64,000 nucleotides of DNA from Psococerastis gibbosa (lineage: Eukaryota; Arthropoda; Insecta; Psocodea; Psocidae): NCBI GenBank assembly GCA_963971405.1, contig OZ020486.1:24079419-24143418 (forward strand). The letters run 5' to 3'. Below, piece after piece: positions 1 to 10,148 of this stretch. The first letter of the stretch is position 1. Every line of letters begins with the position of its first letter. The notes under the pieces were generated by a model, which was not told where the DNA came from, did not search any database, and saw only the letters and a list, made by a program, of their open reading frames with translations. The translations under genes were made by a program, and so were the position numbers.

Positions 1-355
1 ATCTTAACAAGCCCAATTTGGATGGTCTCCACCTTCTTCCCAGCTCAAGTTGGTAAACTATAAATTAGATAACTTGAGGTTTGTCAACTCGCGTGCGAAT
101 ACGCAATGACCCCCATTCTCGTAAACAGTGGAAATGGTCATAAAGCACGTGTTTTAACCAACGTAACATGGATAAGTGTAGCGGCGAGGTGGTAACACCT
201 ACACCGAAGCAATTAAATATAAATTATTCAAAAGCGGAGAGGAATAACAGAGCTCCGTAGGTGGGTTTACTGAATCTATCAATAATTCAATTATGGCTTT
301 TGTCTATATATATATATTTACTGTATAATAGAATTATTAAAATAATCAAACCCCT

Positions 356-800
356 TATTCTTCTTCAAGTTACAGCCGGCTGGCTGGTTGGCAGCAACAT
401 GTGCCATCGATTCCTCCACTCCCCTCGATCCTGGCATGCCCTCTTCAGTTCCAAGTATGCATTGGCACCTACATTCACTTGCTGTAGATACCCTTTCCTC
501 GGCCGCCCAGGGTCGGCTAACGCATTCTGTGGTTCCCACTATGATGCAGCTTACGAAGTTCTCGTGTCGAAGCAAATGTCCACTCCAGTGACTCTTATTG
601 TACTTATCAATGCAACCAAAGTTTTGCTTTCGCTTATTCTGGTTAGAACCTCCTCATTGGTAACATGGGCTTGCCAAGGTATTCGTAGCATGCGACGATC
701 GCACCACATCCCAAATGCTTCGAGATTTTTTTAGTTGCTTCTCCCATATCCACGATGTTTCACATCCGTAAAGTGCAATGCACCAAACCAGGGACCTCAC
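356..800 (-). mobile_element. LINE B fragment: 3' end of a non-LTR retrotransposon (copy 1)
   Basis: On the minus strand this reads as the C-terminal part of a non-LTR retrotransposon reverse-transcriptase polyprotein. After a start matching LYGCET there is a frameshift near 730, and the frame then continues through EAFGMWCDRRMLRIPW and AHVTNEEVLTRI, a pattern typical of insect LINE tails. The remainder is frame-disrupted and ends in a GAAGAAG-type 3' terminus at the low-coordinate side. Two shorter copies of the same 3' end lie at 35938-36066 and 60291-60397, which fits 5' truncation during target-primed insertion. It is a dead fragment. The clade (RTE or Jockey group) is not assigned. A 157-residue plus-strand open frame over this region is an antisense artefact. 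Confidence 0.75.
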
Positions 801-3044
801 CTATCGTTTCCAAGGCACAAACTCACAGCCATGTGACTCAACTGTCCGAGATTACCAAGTCTGATTCCCAGTTACTTGTCCGATGTACGTGTCGGTGTTT
901 TAACACCCCCTGATGGTGATGCAACCGATATGGGAATTATTGACGAGATAAACAACAAGTAGAGCGGCTGGAGGCTGTAAAAAAATACGGAGGAAACCAT
1001 GCTACCATTCCATGCCCTGCAGCTGTCGATTGGCTGCAATCATCCTAAAATCTTACGAAATCCAAGCTACTTTAATTGTCTTCAATTCAGTCGCCGGCGT
1101 TACGCAAAACTAGAGTGAAGGTCTTGTCTCCAATCCTTGATATTCCAAAACACATCAGTATATTAGTACTAGTGTAGTTCTGAATGGTCGATATAGCTAG
1201 GTAACTCACAAATTCCAAGAAGTTTGTAAATTTTTCTAACTTTCCTCCACCACTAGTAACTAGTCACTAGTAATTTGTCATGGGGACAAATGGGAAATGG
1301 TGCCATCCAGATACAACCGCAGTCTACAGCAGCAGATTTTTGTAGCCGGCTTGTTGCTGGTTGATTGCACCTAAAATCTGCAGCAAACTGTGGTTTTGCC
1401 AGGTTTTTCTGCGCCTTCACTGGCGACCAAATCGTTCGTGTGTACCTGGCCTCATCTGCTGCCGTGGTAGGCCTATGATGTACTAATTGAACCTATTACT
1501 GGGGCTAAAAATGCAAACAAAACACGCTAGGATCGAACTTTAAAAAAAAAAAAAATTGTTTTCATTTCTAACCCCAGCAATTAGTTAACCTTGTAACTCA
1601 TGCTATGGTTACTCCTAGATACTCAAATTCCATAAATGCTCACTGATCAGAGAGCCAAGATGTCGACGATATCTCTCCACGCACTCGCTCCCTTCGAATG
1701 TAATTTAATATTATCCTTTGAGCCCTTAAGGCATTTGTCAGGTATGTTAAACCGCTAATTGTAAAAATGTTAATTTAGAAAGTTACAATTATGTCTCCGG
1801 AATGTGATTTACGAAACGATGATTCCTGTGACCTAATGCTCAAATGCCCCCAGTACACACTCGTTGACTGTTCACGCGCCGAATGAATGTCTAACACCAG
1901 CATCGAATGGTCAGGATCTTAGAAGTCATCGAATAATAGTAAATTAATAATGGATAATGCAACGCGAAATTCAGGTCCCTCTGAGAAGATATCGACTTTT
2001 CGGAGTCAGAGCCAAAGCCCTTGAAGGCAAGCCGACCCAGTGTACACTCTCGTGCTGGGTTGAACGACAATACACTACCCCCAACACAACATCTCTAAAA
2101 CATTTCGAATTCTATCATGGCTGTCACCTAGATTCCACATCTGGTCTTGCTTGATGGAAACCTCCCTCTCCGCACGCTGCGGTTTTGTCTATACATTTCC
2201 GACTTCAAAACTTGTTGTCGTCTTCTCACATTTAGAGGGCCTTAAGGAAGGATGAAGAATGAACCCATCTTGTCATCTTCCGTGAAAGGCGTAGCGCAGA
2301 GGTAATCATATAAATCTCATCTGTCAGACAGAAGTAGGCTATTTAATTAACACAGCATAACATGCTAATGTTTTCAATAGAGACACTCGCTGGAAATACC
2401 TATCACTACACTCAACATGCCTCCAGGCTCAATATGCAAAACACTCTGGAAACTGGAGGACCCAGTCTCCTTTCAGGCACGAACCTACCATTAATTGTTG
2501 GTCGTAAATCGTGATTTGCAGCCTAGTTGTAAAAACACAATTAAAACTCGAATAAAAGTGGGTAATAACTTATATTAGCTTCGCAGATTTAATATGGTGC
2601 ATGCACTATAATTGTGTATGGCTATCGGATTCTCAACAATCTGTAATTTGTACAAAATCAAATTAACAGGAATACTAATCGTAGAGCCATCAATGAGGTC
2701 ACGTGCCTTAGAATAAATGTTCCACTACAACCTTATTGTTATGTTCCACTACTACCTTATTGTTACTCACTATACGAGTATGATAATGGTTTCGCATATG
2801 GAAATTATCGGCAGGTAGTTCCAAAAAAAACTTCGTTTCAACATTCAATGCATTGAATTCGAACGAAGCCTACACTTGTAGATTTCCGAACACGATTAAA
2901 TGCTACATTGAACAAACAAAAACTGTCACTATTGGGGAACTTTCATCGATTTCTCAGCACGTCAACTTCAGCAAAAATGGATCTCCACATAAGAACTAGT
3001 CATCCCGCAACTTAATTAAATAAATTACAGAGTGCCACGATGTC
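801..3044. other. No recognisable feature
   Basis: AT-rich sequence with short direct repeats only, such as a doubled ACTAGT-rich motif near 1250-1275 and a duplicated 'atgttccactac' motif near 2718-2765. The open frames are short and resemble nothing I recognise. Confidence 0.5.
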
Positions 3045-3384
3045 TGAGTTTCTGACTTTGCAACTCTGGGGGAATGGACGGTCTGCACCTACAGGATTGC
3101 GCAGCCCTCTTCCAGCCACCAGGACAGAAACCCCATGCGTCTTTACTGGGAGGCTCGTCAGCGAATGGTAGAGCTGCTAAGAGCTGGCATTGGATAAAGT
3201 AAAAAGTAAAGTAAGTTTCTGACTTTGCAACTCTGGGGGGATGGACGGTCTGCACCTACAGGATTGCGCAGCCCTCTACCAGAACAGAAACCCCATGCGT
3301 TTTTACTAGGAGGCTCGTCGGCGAATGGCAGAGCTGCCCAGAGCTGCCATTGGATAAAGTAAAAAGTCAAGTAAGTTTCTGACA
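3045..3384. repeat. Tandem doublet, unit about 167 bp
   Basis: The block starting TTTCTGACTTTGCAACTCTG begins at 3049, recurs at 3216, and its first bases appear again at 3376, giving a period of 167 and then 160 (a small deletion in unit 2). The units are GC-richer than the surroundings. Both keep a minus-strand reading frame of about 55 residues, which is why two overlapping repetitive open frames appear. No family recognised. It could be a local duplication or a fragment of a satellite. Confidence 0.85.
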
Positions 3385-4129
3385 GCTTTCCTCATTGGAC
3401 ACTTTTCACACTGTATACGACTTCAATTTTTATTTGTTGCATTTATTTTGTTGTAAAATACGGCTTTGGATTGGAACTCTCCCAGATGTAATATTTAGAC
3501 GAAAAACATACCATCGATACGCAGTATTAGTACAAACAATGGACCCCCCCTCCCCCCTCCTATACCCTGCTCCTTTATTACCTTCTTCTTTCCCCTTCCA
3601 TATAATTTATGATATATTACTACTATGTATACTGCTATTACCTATGGCTAACATTAAAAAAGACTTTATAGTCTTATAGTTCGCCAATAATTGTTGGTAT
3701 TGTTACAATAAAGTCGTTATTCACCCTCGTCCCGCAAATGTTACCCTTTCCTCTCAAAAATATAAATAAAATCTTAAAATACTGTTAAGCAACCAGTTCT
3801 TTATTTCGTTTAACAACAAGCCGCAACTCATCAAAGTCCAATTTTCACAACACAGGAGCTAAAAATCTTAAATTCCTGAAACTGGAAATTCGACGAAAGA
3901 TTGAAAAAACAGCAATCTTGGAGGCAATCGGGAAAGGTTTTCCACTGGGAGATGTTAAGAAAATGGTTTAGTTGCCGTCTGACGACTGGATAATGGAGCC
4001 AGCGGCTCTCGATCGATTCGCGGTGGGTCGATTTACTCACAGACTAATGATGTGCTGCTCAGTGTTTACCATTACGCCGACACTTGGCGGCTACCATCAG
4101 CTTAATAAAAAATCGAGGGGCAGCCTTTT
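3385..4129. other. No recognisable feature
   Basis: AT-rich DNA with a C-rich run near 3545-3560. The 94-residue open frame here is low-complexity and hydrophobic and is not supported as a gene. Confidence 0.4.
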
Positions 4130-4162
4130 AAGTAAATAAGGGCTCTTTTTTGTTCTATTACT
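4130..4162 (-). mobile_element. SINE tail fragment split by a MITE
   Basis: On the minus strand this matches the 3' tail of the SINE family seen at 30441-30660 (AGTAATAGAACAAAAAA followed by a T/A-rich tail). The match stops exactly where the MITE begins. After the MITE, 4549-4563 still resembles the next part of the SINE (TAAGNCAACYTAG), so the MITE appears to have landed in this SINE. Confidence 0.6.
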
Positions 4163-4163
4163 A

Positions 4164-4548
4164 TGGCGCCCATTCCATTGACCGGCTAGGGCTATTTCCA
4201 ACAACGGTGACGTGGTAGCAGACATTCAAGACTTATGTAGCGTTTCCAACGACCTCGCATTGCAGAATGCAAATGACATTGACGGAAATTAGAATTTTTC
4301 TTTTTATAGAAATCTATTAAAATGTTTGTACTTAACATATCCCATGACGCCATTTTTTAATATTAGTTTATTTGTTTGTGATTTTACTGTATGATCATTG
4401 ATCAATTTTAACTATGGCTTAGAGGAAAATAAACATTTCCGTCAATTCTGCAATGCGAGGTCGGTGGAAACGCTACCTAAGTCTTGAATGTCTGCTACCA
4501 CGTCACCGTTGTTGGAAATAGCCCTAGCCGGTCAATGGAATGGGCACC
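4164..4548. mobile_element. Long-arm MITE, copy A1
   Basis: A 385-bp foldback element. The left arm starts TGGCGCCCATTCCATTGACC and the right arm ends in the reverse complement of GGTGCCCATTCCATTGACC. Arms are roughly 110 bp and include AGCCCTAGCCGG- and CAAGACTTA-type blocks. Both sides are bounded by TA. There is no transposase, so it would be mobilised in trans. The core (about 4300-4425) matches, in reverse orientation, the core of the elements at 19614, 22737 and 52267. A TA duplication is typical of Tc1/mariner relatives, but the superfamily is inferred. Confidence 0.9.
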
Positions 4549-4566
4549 TAAGACAACTTAGGACTC

Positions 4567-4815
4567 ATATCTGCACTTGGTTAAGTCATGCTTTCGCCTG
4601 TTTCATTGCGTTAATGGTAAGCTTGTCTCAGCTTGTCCATTATCTCTTGTAGCCGGTGTAGGTTGACATCGAGAAAGCATACCAGTTTGTCAATGGCCAA
4701 AAAATAATATGGAAACAATACAAATAATGTCGGAAATCCATGGGGTCGTTGGCATTCGACAAGGGACCAAAAAAAGGTCCATAAAAAGTCCCTCAAACAA
4801 ATTACAAAAAAAAAA
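4567..4815 (-). repeat. Repeat family R, copy 1
   Basis: Unclassified dispersed repeat of about 250 bp. In the window orientation it runs from 'atatctgcacttggttaagt' to 'gtccataaaaagtccctc' and an A-rich end. Other copies lie at 19041, 30894 and 53698 (same orientation) and 60647 (opposite, partial). All share the 'tctgtacttggttaa' border. I list it as minus because that strand carries a short frame ending DKLRQAYH-stop which recurs in other copies. The A-rich end abuts the neighbouring SINE directly. It may be the 3' end of an unrecognised retroelement or a non-tRNA SINE. Confidence 0.75.
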
Positions 4816-4987
4816 CAACCTAGCGGAGTTAGGGCTATAAAGCCCCCTCTTACACTCAACTAGGAAGGCCCGGGACCGCCTGCTTTACATGCCCACCGAA
4901 GCATGGCCAGAAAATGTAGGTGATGTGGGACTCGAACCAACAACCTTTCGGGTGAAATTCAGAGTCCGTACCACTAATCTACATGCC
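4816..4987 (-). mobile_element. tRNA-derived SINE, copy 1
   Basis: Minus-strand member of the main SINE family. The head carries a box-A-like segment (tagattagtggt) and a box B (GGTTCGAGTCC type, around 4928-4938). The body contains GCAGGCGGTCCCGGGCC and GGGCTTTATAGCCCTAAC-like blocks. The 3' tail is cut after CTAGGTTG, so it lacks the usual GGCTTAGTAATAGAAC end. The plus-strand shadow of the head reads GLEPTTFRVK, which can seed false gene models. Confidence 0.88.
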
Positions 4988-5298
4988 TTTTGTGCGGACA
5001 AGGTAATGAACACTAGAATAGAAAGGAAGAAAGAAATTGTCTTTATTTTCTATAGAGGCGAATTTTACAAATTAAATTAATATTTAACTAAAAAAAGGTA
5101 AAATCATAAAAATTGAAACAGACCAGACCATTTACACACCATTTATACGCCATAAGTAGTTACGTGCCCATAAAATGGTCGTGACAAGCCCTTTAACTTC
5201 TTTAAACTTTTTAATAGTTAATAGGCAGACTTATTCTAGGATATTCTAGGAGTACACCTACTAGCTAAGGGAGCGCTCAATGAACTGTATGATGTCAC

Positions 5299-5626
5299 CA
5301 AGGCCGTGGCCAGGTTTTGATTTGGGGCGGGGGGGGGGTCCAAATTTCACCCGAAAGGTCGTTGGTTCGAGTCCTACACTTCCTATATTTTCTGGCCATG
5401 CTTCGGAGGGCATGTAAAGCAGGCGGTCCCGGGCCTTCCTAGTTGAGTGTAAGAGAGGGCTTTATAGCCCTAACTCCGCTAGGTTGGCTTAGTAATAGAA
5501 CAAAAAAGTCCTTATTTATTTATTTTATTTTTTAAATTATTCAAACCATACAGCTTTACATACAAAAATTTATTTCGAAGGGGGGGGGGACCGGACCCCA
5601 TGGACCACCCCCCTGGGCACGGCCAT
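5299..5626 (+). mobile_element. Poly-G element, family H copy 1 (interrupted)
   Basis: Starts CAAGGCCGTGGCCAGG, followed by 'ttttgatttggggcg' and a long G run, and ends in a second G run, 'catggaccacc' and CCCTGGGCACGGCCATG. The ends are near-inverted (GGCCGTGGCCAGG against CCTGGGCACGGCC). The same order is seen at 9963-10148, but here a SINE (5346-5531) sits between the two G-rich halves. No clear flanking duplication is visible for this copy. Confidence 0.75.
5346..5531 (+). mobile_element. tRNA-derived SINE, copy 2, inserted in the H element
   Basis: Lacks the tRNA box A and starts at the 'cacccgaaagg' block. It then carries box B (GGTTCGAGTCC, 5364-5374), the CCCGGGCCTTCCTAG and CTTTATAGCCCTAACTCCG body, and the full 3' tail GGCTTAGTAATAGAAC plus a TTATTTATT run. 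It lies between sequences that are adjacent in the uninterrupted H copy at 10 kb, so it arrived after H. Confidence 0.88.
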
Positions 5627-5631
5627 GAGAC

Positions 5632-7084
5632 TAACTGATAATCACTAAAGTGTGGTAGCCTATGAGCAACAAAAACGGTAACCGATGGCAACCAATCATA
5701 CCGCTCATTGGTTATTGCAATTGTTATACAACAGTTAGCTTACCATGCACCTTAACTGACTTCTTATGCACCCTAAGTATGGTACATGCAGTTACTGAAT
5801 AATGTTGACCTGGAATTGAATAGCCTACACAGAAAAACTGAGTTTGTTCCATTTTATTAATGTGTATTCAATTCCACTTCCAACAGTATTTACAGCAATT
5901 TTGACATAATGACTGGCCCATGAATATCGTTTAATGTATTCACCTTTCGAACAGAATAAAGGGAATTTTCTTAATTCTAATAATTATTTTAATTAATTCA
6001 ATAATGAAACTGTGTATACCTATAAGTTAGTTCTATTGTACACTATTAGCAAATACTATCAATTCAGTCCTGCAATGAGAGAAAAATGAAGGCCAAAAAG
6101 GAGTCATTTAAAATTTTGACTAAAAAAGAACAGATCATTTAAGCCATATTCCACCTATGGTAAATGTACACAAATTACTCTTCACAAATAAAAAATAAAA
6201 AACTGAATAGAACAGTCATTTTCATGTAATGTAGCAAACTAAGTTTAAATGAAAACAGCAATTTATATTAAATGAACCCTTATACATTGAATTTCTGCCC
6301 ATTTATTGTAAATGAGGATTGATAATGGAAAGTGCAAGTTACTTCAATTTTAGATGACAGTTCCATTTACTAGCGCTGGATTGTTTCAATATTTCGTGCT
6401 GCAGATTGAAATATAACACTCACGTACACGTGAGCAGACATAGAACTTACAAGGTAGAATATAAAAGTATTTTAGCAGAGGCACTATTTTAAGAAGGTTG
6501 TATTTCCACATGGCTGACAAGATTTGAACTGGAAATAACAGCTCATATATAGTACAATAAGACTAAAATACACACAATAAATCAACGAACCATACAGTAA
6601 AATATAGCCTAGAAGAATAAATTCACCGATGTGTAAAAATCAAGACGGTAACAGCTTCGCGAAACTTTAACCCAAAAACTTATTTTTGCACTCAAGGTTT
6701 CTTGTTATTCCGTTATTGTTTGACTTGAATATTTCACAGAATAAATATTTCCTTCTGAATATTGACATTTTTAATCATCCGCTAACCTAAGCACTAAAAA
6801 AAATCAAGAAGACGACTTAAACTGTTCTGAATGCGAACTGACAGCAAATTCTTATTTATAAGAGTCTGCCTCGGCGTAAAGTTTTAGAATGATGGCGGGG
6901 CAAAACTAAGTAGACATTATGACTTCATCTGGCAGGATAAGGAAAAATTGAAAATATAAGAGCAAAACATTAGGATTTTACGAATTTTAATAGTTGTAAA
7001 GTATAGCTGTAGATTTTACAAAGCTAAAGAAGGGATGCGTATATTCATATTGCTGCAAAGGGGACCATGAAGTATGAACCACGT
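5632..7084. other. No recognisable feature
   Basis: Very AT-rich sequence with no repeat match to other parts of the window and no credible open frame. Confidence 0.45.
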
Positions 7085-7170
7085 CTTACAATGCTCGAGG
7101 CTGGGGGGCAAAGCCCCCCCAAGATTAGAGGGGGCAAGTTGGTCCGCCCCCCCCCCAACTTTATGCCCCT
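7085..7170. repeat. G/C-tract block with inverted halves
   Basis: GGGGGGCAAAGCCCCCC forms a short perfect hairpin, followed within 40 bases by a run of C. It resembles the G/C-tract parts of families H and S but has no clear borders. It is low-complexity sequence, possibly a decayed H-type element. Confidence 0.4.
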
Positions 7171-7364
7171 GAGTTGATGAGCTACTGTAAAACGATATTC
7201 AATATTACAGTAATAAATAATAAAGGAGTATTAGCATAGTAGATGTATCTCAAAAGGGATCAAACTAAATAAACGCAGACCTCTGTCCTGCCAACATAGA
7301 GCCCTGCGTAGAGGTACACCTACTAAGTTAACATTTATGCAATTATTGCTTATACTATTGACTG

Positions 7365-7640
7365 TCAAAATTATCGAGTTCGAGACCCCAACGGATTTAC
7401 ACCTTTTGAGGTACTAGTAACCAAAAAAAGTGGTTTTTACGAAATGTCTCGTTGATTTGTAGAAAAAGTACTCGATGAATATGATGAAAGTAGGCATATA
7501 GGTTCTCAAATGGTCTCGGGACAATTTTGTCTACTTTGGGGATTTTACCCCCCAAAACTAAAAAAGCAGCTAATAAATTATTTCTCATAAACGGCTCGAA
7601 CAATTATTTTTTTAAATCTAATTAATTAAAATAAATCCAT
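7365..7640 (+). repeat. Repeat family S, copy 1 (partial)
   Basis: Matches the next S copy (7823-8835) over the 'caacggatttacac' block, an 'aaaaaagtggtttttacgaaa' block, the 'ctcgggacaattt' block and the 'aacggctcgaac' block. Strongly diverged. No coding potential is recognised in any copy. Confidence 0.6.
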
Positions 7641-7925
7641 TAAGTTACTATTAATGTGAACAAAACCCACTAGGTCGTTTCCACCTTGATAGTTTGGTTA
7701 AATTTTCAAGAAAAATTACTAAAAAATAATGTATTTATATATTATCTATAGAGTAAAATACCTGAAAATGTTGATTTACCAAGTAAGGTTTTATATTTTT
7801 GCTTTCCAATTTATGCGTAGTATAAGGAAAGCTTTGTGTTGGTCGAAATTTTCGATTCCGAGATTTCAACGGATTTACACGTTTTCAGGTCCCAGGAACC
7901 CAAAAAAGTGATTTTTACGAAATGT

Positions 7926-7965
7926 CTGTCTGTCGCTCTGTCTGTCTGTATGTCTGTCCGTGAGT
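7926..7965. repeat. TGTC-rich microsatellite
   Basis: Imperfect run of TGTC units with GC and TA interruptions, lying within repeat S copy 2. Similar short TGTC-type sequence appears at the equivalent place in the copy at 53955. Confidence 0.8.
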
Positions 7966-8288
7966 CGATTTCCGGGAAAACTACACGGTCGATTTTGATG
8001 AAATTTTGTATGTAGGTTCAAAAAAATCATACCTCGGGACAATTTTTTTTATTTTGGGCTAACTCAATTTGGGGGGGTTTTATTCTCAAAAAACTAAAAA
8101 AAAACGTCTAAAAATATTATTTCTCAAAGACGGCTGCAACGATTTCTTTTAAATTCACTTATATTGTAGTCGTTATTAATGTTAACCCTTGATAGTTTGC
8201 TTCTGGGGGTAAAAAAATAAAAATAACTCAATTTTCATAAAAAATAATTTTTCTGCGGAACCTTTCTATTGATGATTTCTACCTTCAG

Positions 8289-8457
8289 CAGCCTGATCGT
8301 GGCGATTATAATACCGGTATTTATTTAATCCCCTGGTATTAAAAATGTAAACAAGATATTTTTATAATGGAAAAAGCTATTCAAAATTTGTTTGTTTACA
8401 GTTAAAATCCTAGGGTATTTATTTAACCCCGGTATTATAATCGCCTCGATCAGGCTG
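8289..8457. mobile_element. CAGCCTGATC-family MITE, copy G1
   Basis: A 169-bp foldback with arms of about 50 bp. The left arm begins CAGCCTGATCGTGGCGATTA and the right arm is the reverse complement of CAGCCTGATCGAGGCGATTA. It is flanked by CAG on both sides (8286-8288 and 8458-8460). The S copy at 38.3 kb has an uninterrupted 'ctttcaggcatg' at this point, which supports insertion with a 3-bp duplication. No coding sequence. The 3-bp duplication recalls PIF/Harbinger elements, but those usually use TWA, so the superfamily is open. Confidence 0.88.
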
Positions 8458-8839
8458 CAGGTATATTTTAGGTGTTCAATAGGATAACAAAAACGGGCAG
8501 GTTGCGTTCCCAAAAAATATTTGCTTCTGTGCAAATTTTTTTTTTTTAGAAATTATGGAAAATTCACGCTCCAATACATTACGTGACATGTGATATTGTT
8601 ACTACTTACTACTGTTACAATGTATTGGTCTGTTCGTTCCAGAATAAGCAATTTAGTTTTAAGGTTTTTTTAATATATATTGAGGTGAACCCCCCGCCCC
8701 CCTCCACGAGGGATCTGAAATTTAACCATAGGGAAATTATTTCCTATGAAATTAAATTAATGAAAGCATGTTCGAGTAAACTCGGACCGGTTCTTTTGAA
8801 GGATTTAAGGATAATCCGTGCCCCTAGGTATTGCATACC

Positions 8840-9519
8840 AAGACATATTGACATTATTATTATTTTATAGTACAATATTATATTTGATTGTCCATTATAG
8901 ACTGTTCAATTGCCCTGATGAGTCCAGTGCTTTAGGATAGGGAAAATCGAGGCAGCCGAACACAATAGAATATTTCTGTATTGAGTCATTACTCATTAAC
9001 ATGAAACAATAGGCGTTTAATAATTTAAAAATTATTATCCATGGAACTACAGTACTCATAATTACATATTACGGTACGAGACTAATTTATTAATAGGGAA
9101 GCATGTACGGGTTTACCCTTTTATTATTATATTAACAGCAAATTATCTTGGGTCTACGAGGCAATGAAGGGTCGAGCTATAATAAAACAACTTGTAAGAA
9201 GAAGGAGTCATAAAGTAAGTGTGAGTGACAGCACTTAGATAAGCCCTCTCACGTCTCACCTTTCCATTAATCGATGGTATTGAATATGGCAAATATTGGA
9301 GAACAGGGAGTTTCCCCCATAATAATATCTCATCAACCTCCAACTTCACTGTAACTTAATGCGTGTAGTAAAGCAATGGGGTTGTTTTAGAACAATTTCC
9401 CCATGGACCAATGTGACGTCACGTCATAGTTACGAATGTCACCAAAACTTTGGTTTGAAATACGTCACTTCTCAAATGCGTATAATTAAAGTTACTCCTA
9501 AGTCGGTTCTCTTTTTCAG
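8840..9519. other. No recognisable feature
   Basis: AT-rich unique sequence. The short open frames show no recognisable family. Confidence 0.4.
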
Positions 9520-9826
9520 CAGCCTGATCATGGGATTATTATACTATAATTTATATTTATATTATAATATAATATATTATAATTTATTTTTTAATATTGC
9601 AGTAGTAAGGTGTCACGTGATGGTCTTCAAATTAATTAATTATTATAATACAAGAGAATGGTTGCATTGTTTAATAATTGAAGGGAATACCAATAATAAT
9701 TAAAATATACAGGTAGAATTTGGAAAAAACAATAAGAATTTTAATTAATGTGTCTACATAGCTAAGGGAGAAATAATATATTATAATAATCCCAATAATA
9801 TATTATAATAATCCCAAATCGCAAAT
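9520..9826. mobile_element. CAGCCTGATC-family MITE, copy G2 (one end lost)
   Basis: Starts CAGCCTGATCATGGGATTAT after a CAG. The interior is the reverse complement of copy G3 at 34839-35217, sharing the 'gaatggttgcatt', 'caggtagaattt' and 'agaattttaattaatgtg' blocks. The right side ends in a doubled 'ataatatattataataatc' motif and lacks the expected terminal CAGGCTG, so this end is rearranged or truncated. The 114-residue plus-strand frame here is a by-product. Confidence 0.75.
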
Positions 9827-9962
9827 TCTACAAGTATATTGGAATGAACACTAAGACATGCAACTTCTCTGAGAGCGTTCGTCAATAACGCAGGCAAATC
9901 ACGTTTTGATCTGTGAAGTGGCGCTAGGTCAATTTCCGGATAGCAGCCGTATGTAAAACTAA

Positions 9963-10148
9963 CCCGGAGGCAAGGTTTTGATTTCGGGGGGGGGGGGGGG
10001 TTCAAAAAAATTTCATACGTAATTTATAAATGAATTAATGGATAAATTCTTCAAACCATACAGGTTTACATACAAAAATTAATTTCGGGGGGGGGGGGGT
10101 CCGGATCCCATGGACCACCACCCTGGGCACGGCCATGCCCGGAGGCAA
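9963..10148 (+). mobile_element. Poly-G element, family H copy 2, with an 11-bp flanking repeat
   Basis: The body matches H copy 1 (poly-G, 'aaaccatacaggtttacata', second poly-G, CCCTGGGCACGGCCATG) but lacks the outermost GGCCGTGGCC at the left. CCCGGAGGCAA is present immediately on each side (9963-9973 and 10138-10148), a target-site duplication of 9-11 bp depending on where the left border is placed. That length fits target-primed retrotransposition, or a Mutator-like element, better than a TA-targeting transposon. Confidence 0.75.

Larger units (their letters stand above)
7823..8835 (+). repeat. Repeat family S, copy 2 (split by a MITE)
   Basis: About 1 kb of unclassified dispersed repeat, running from 'ggaaagctttgtg' through a TGTC-rich simple-repeat stretch, 'aactcaatttggggggg', 'gatagtttgcttctggggg', and a C-run to 'gagtaaactcggaccggttc'. 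The copy at 37993-38700 matches it from 'cggtcgatttt' onward. Parts also occur at 28335 (minus) and 53955. A foldback MITE occupies 8289-8457; the 38-kb copy lacks it. No open frame is conserved between copies, so it is non-coding or long dead. Confidence 0.8.

Noticed and set aside
261..734. 157-residue plus-strand open frame
   Set aside because: It lies antisense to LINE B copy 1, whose minus-strand frame has recognisable retrotransposon motifs.
4889..5080. Small gene starting MPTEAWPENV
   Set aside because: It is the antisense reading of a SINE. The same peptide recurs at other SINE copies.
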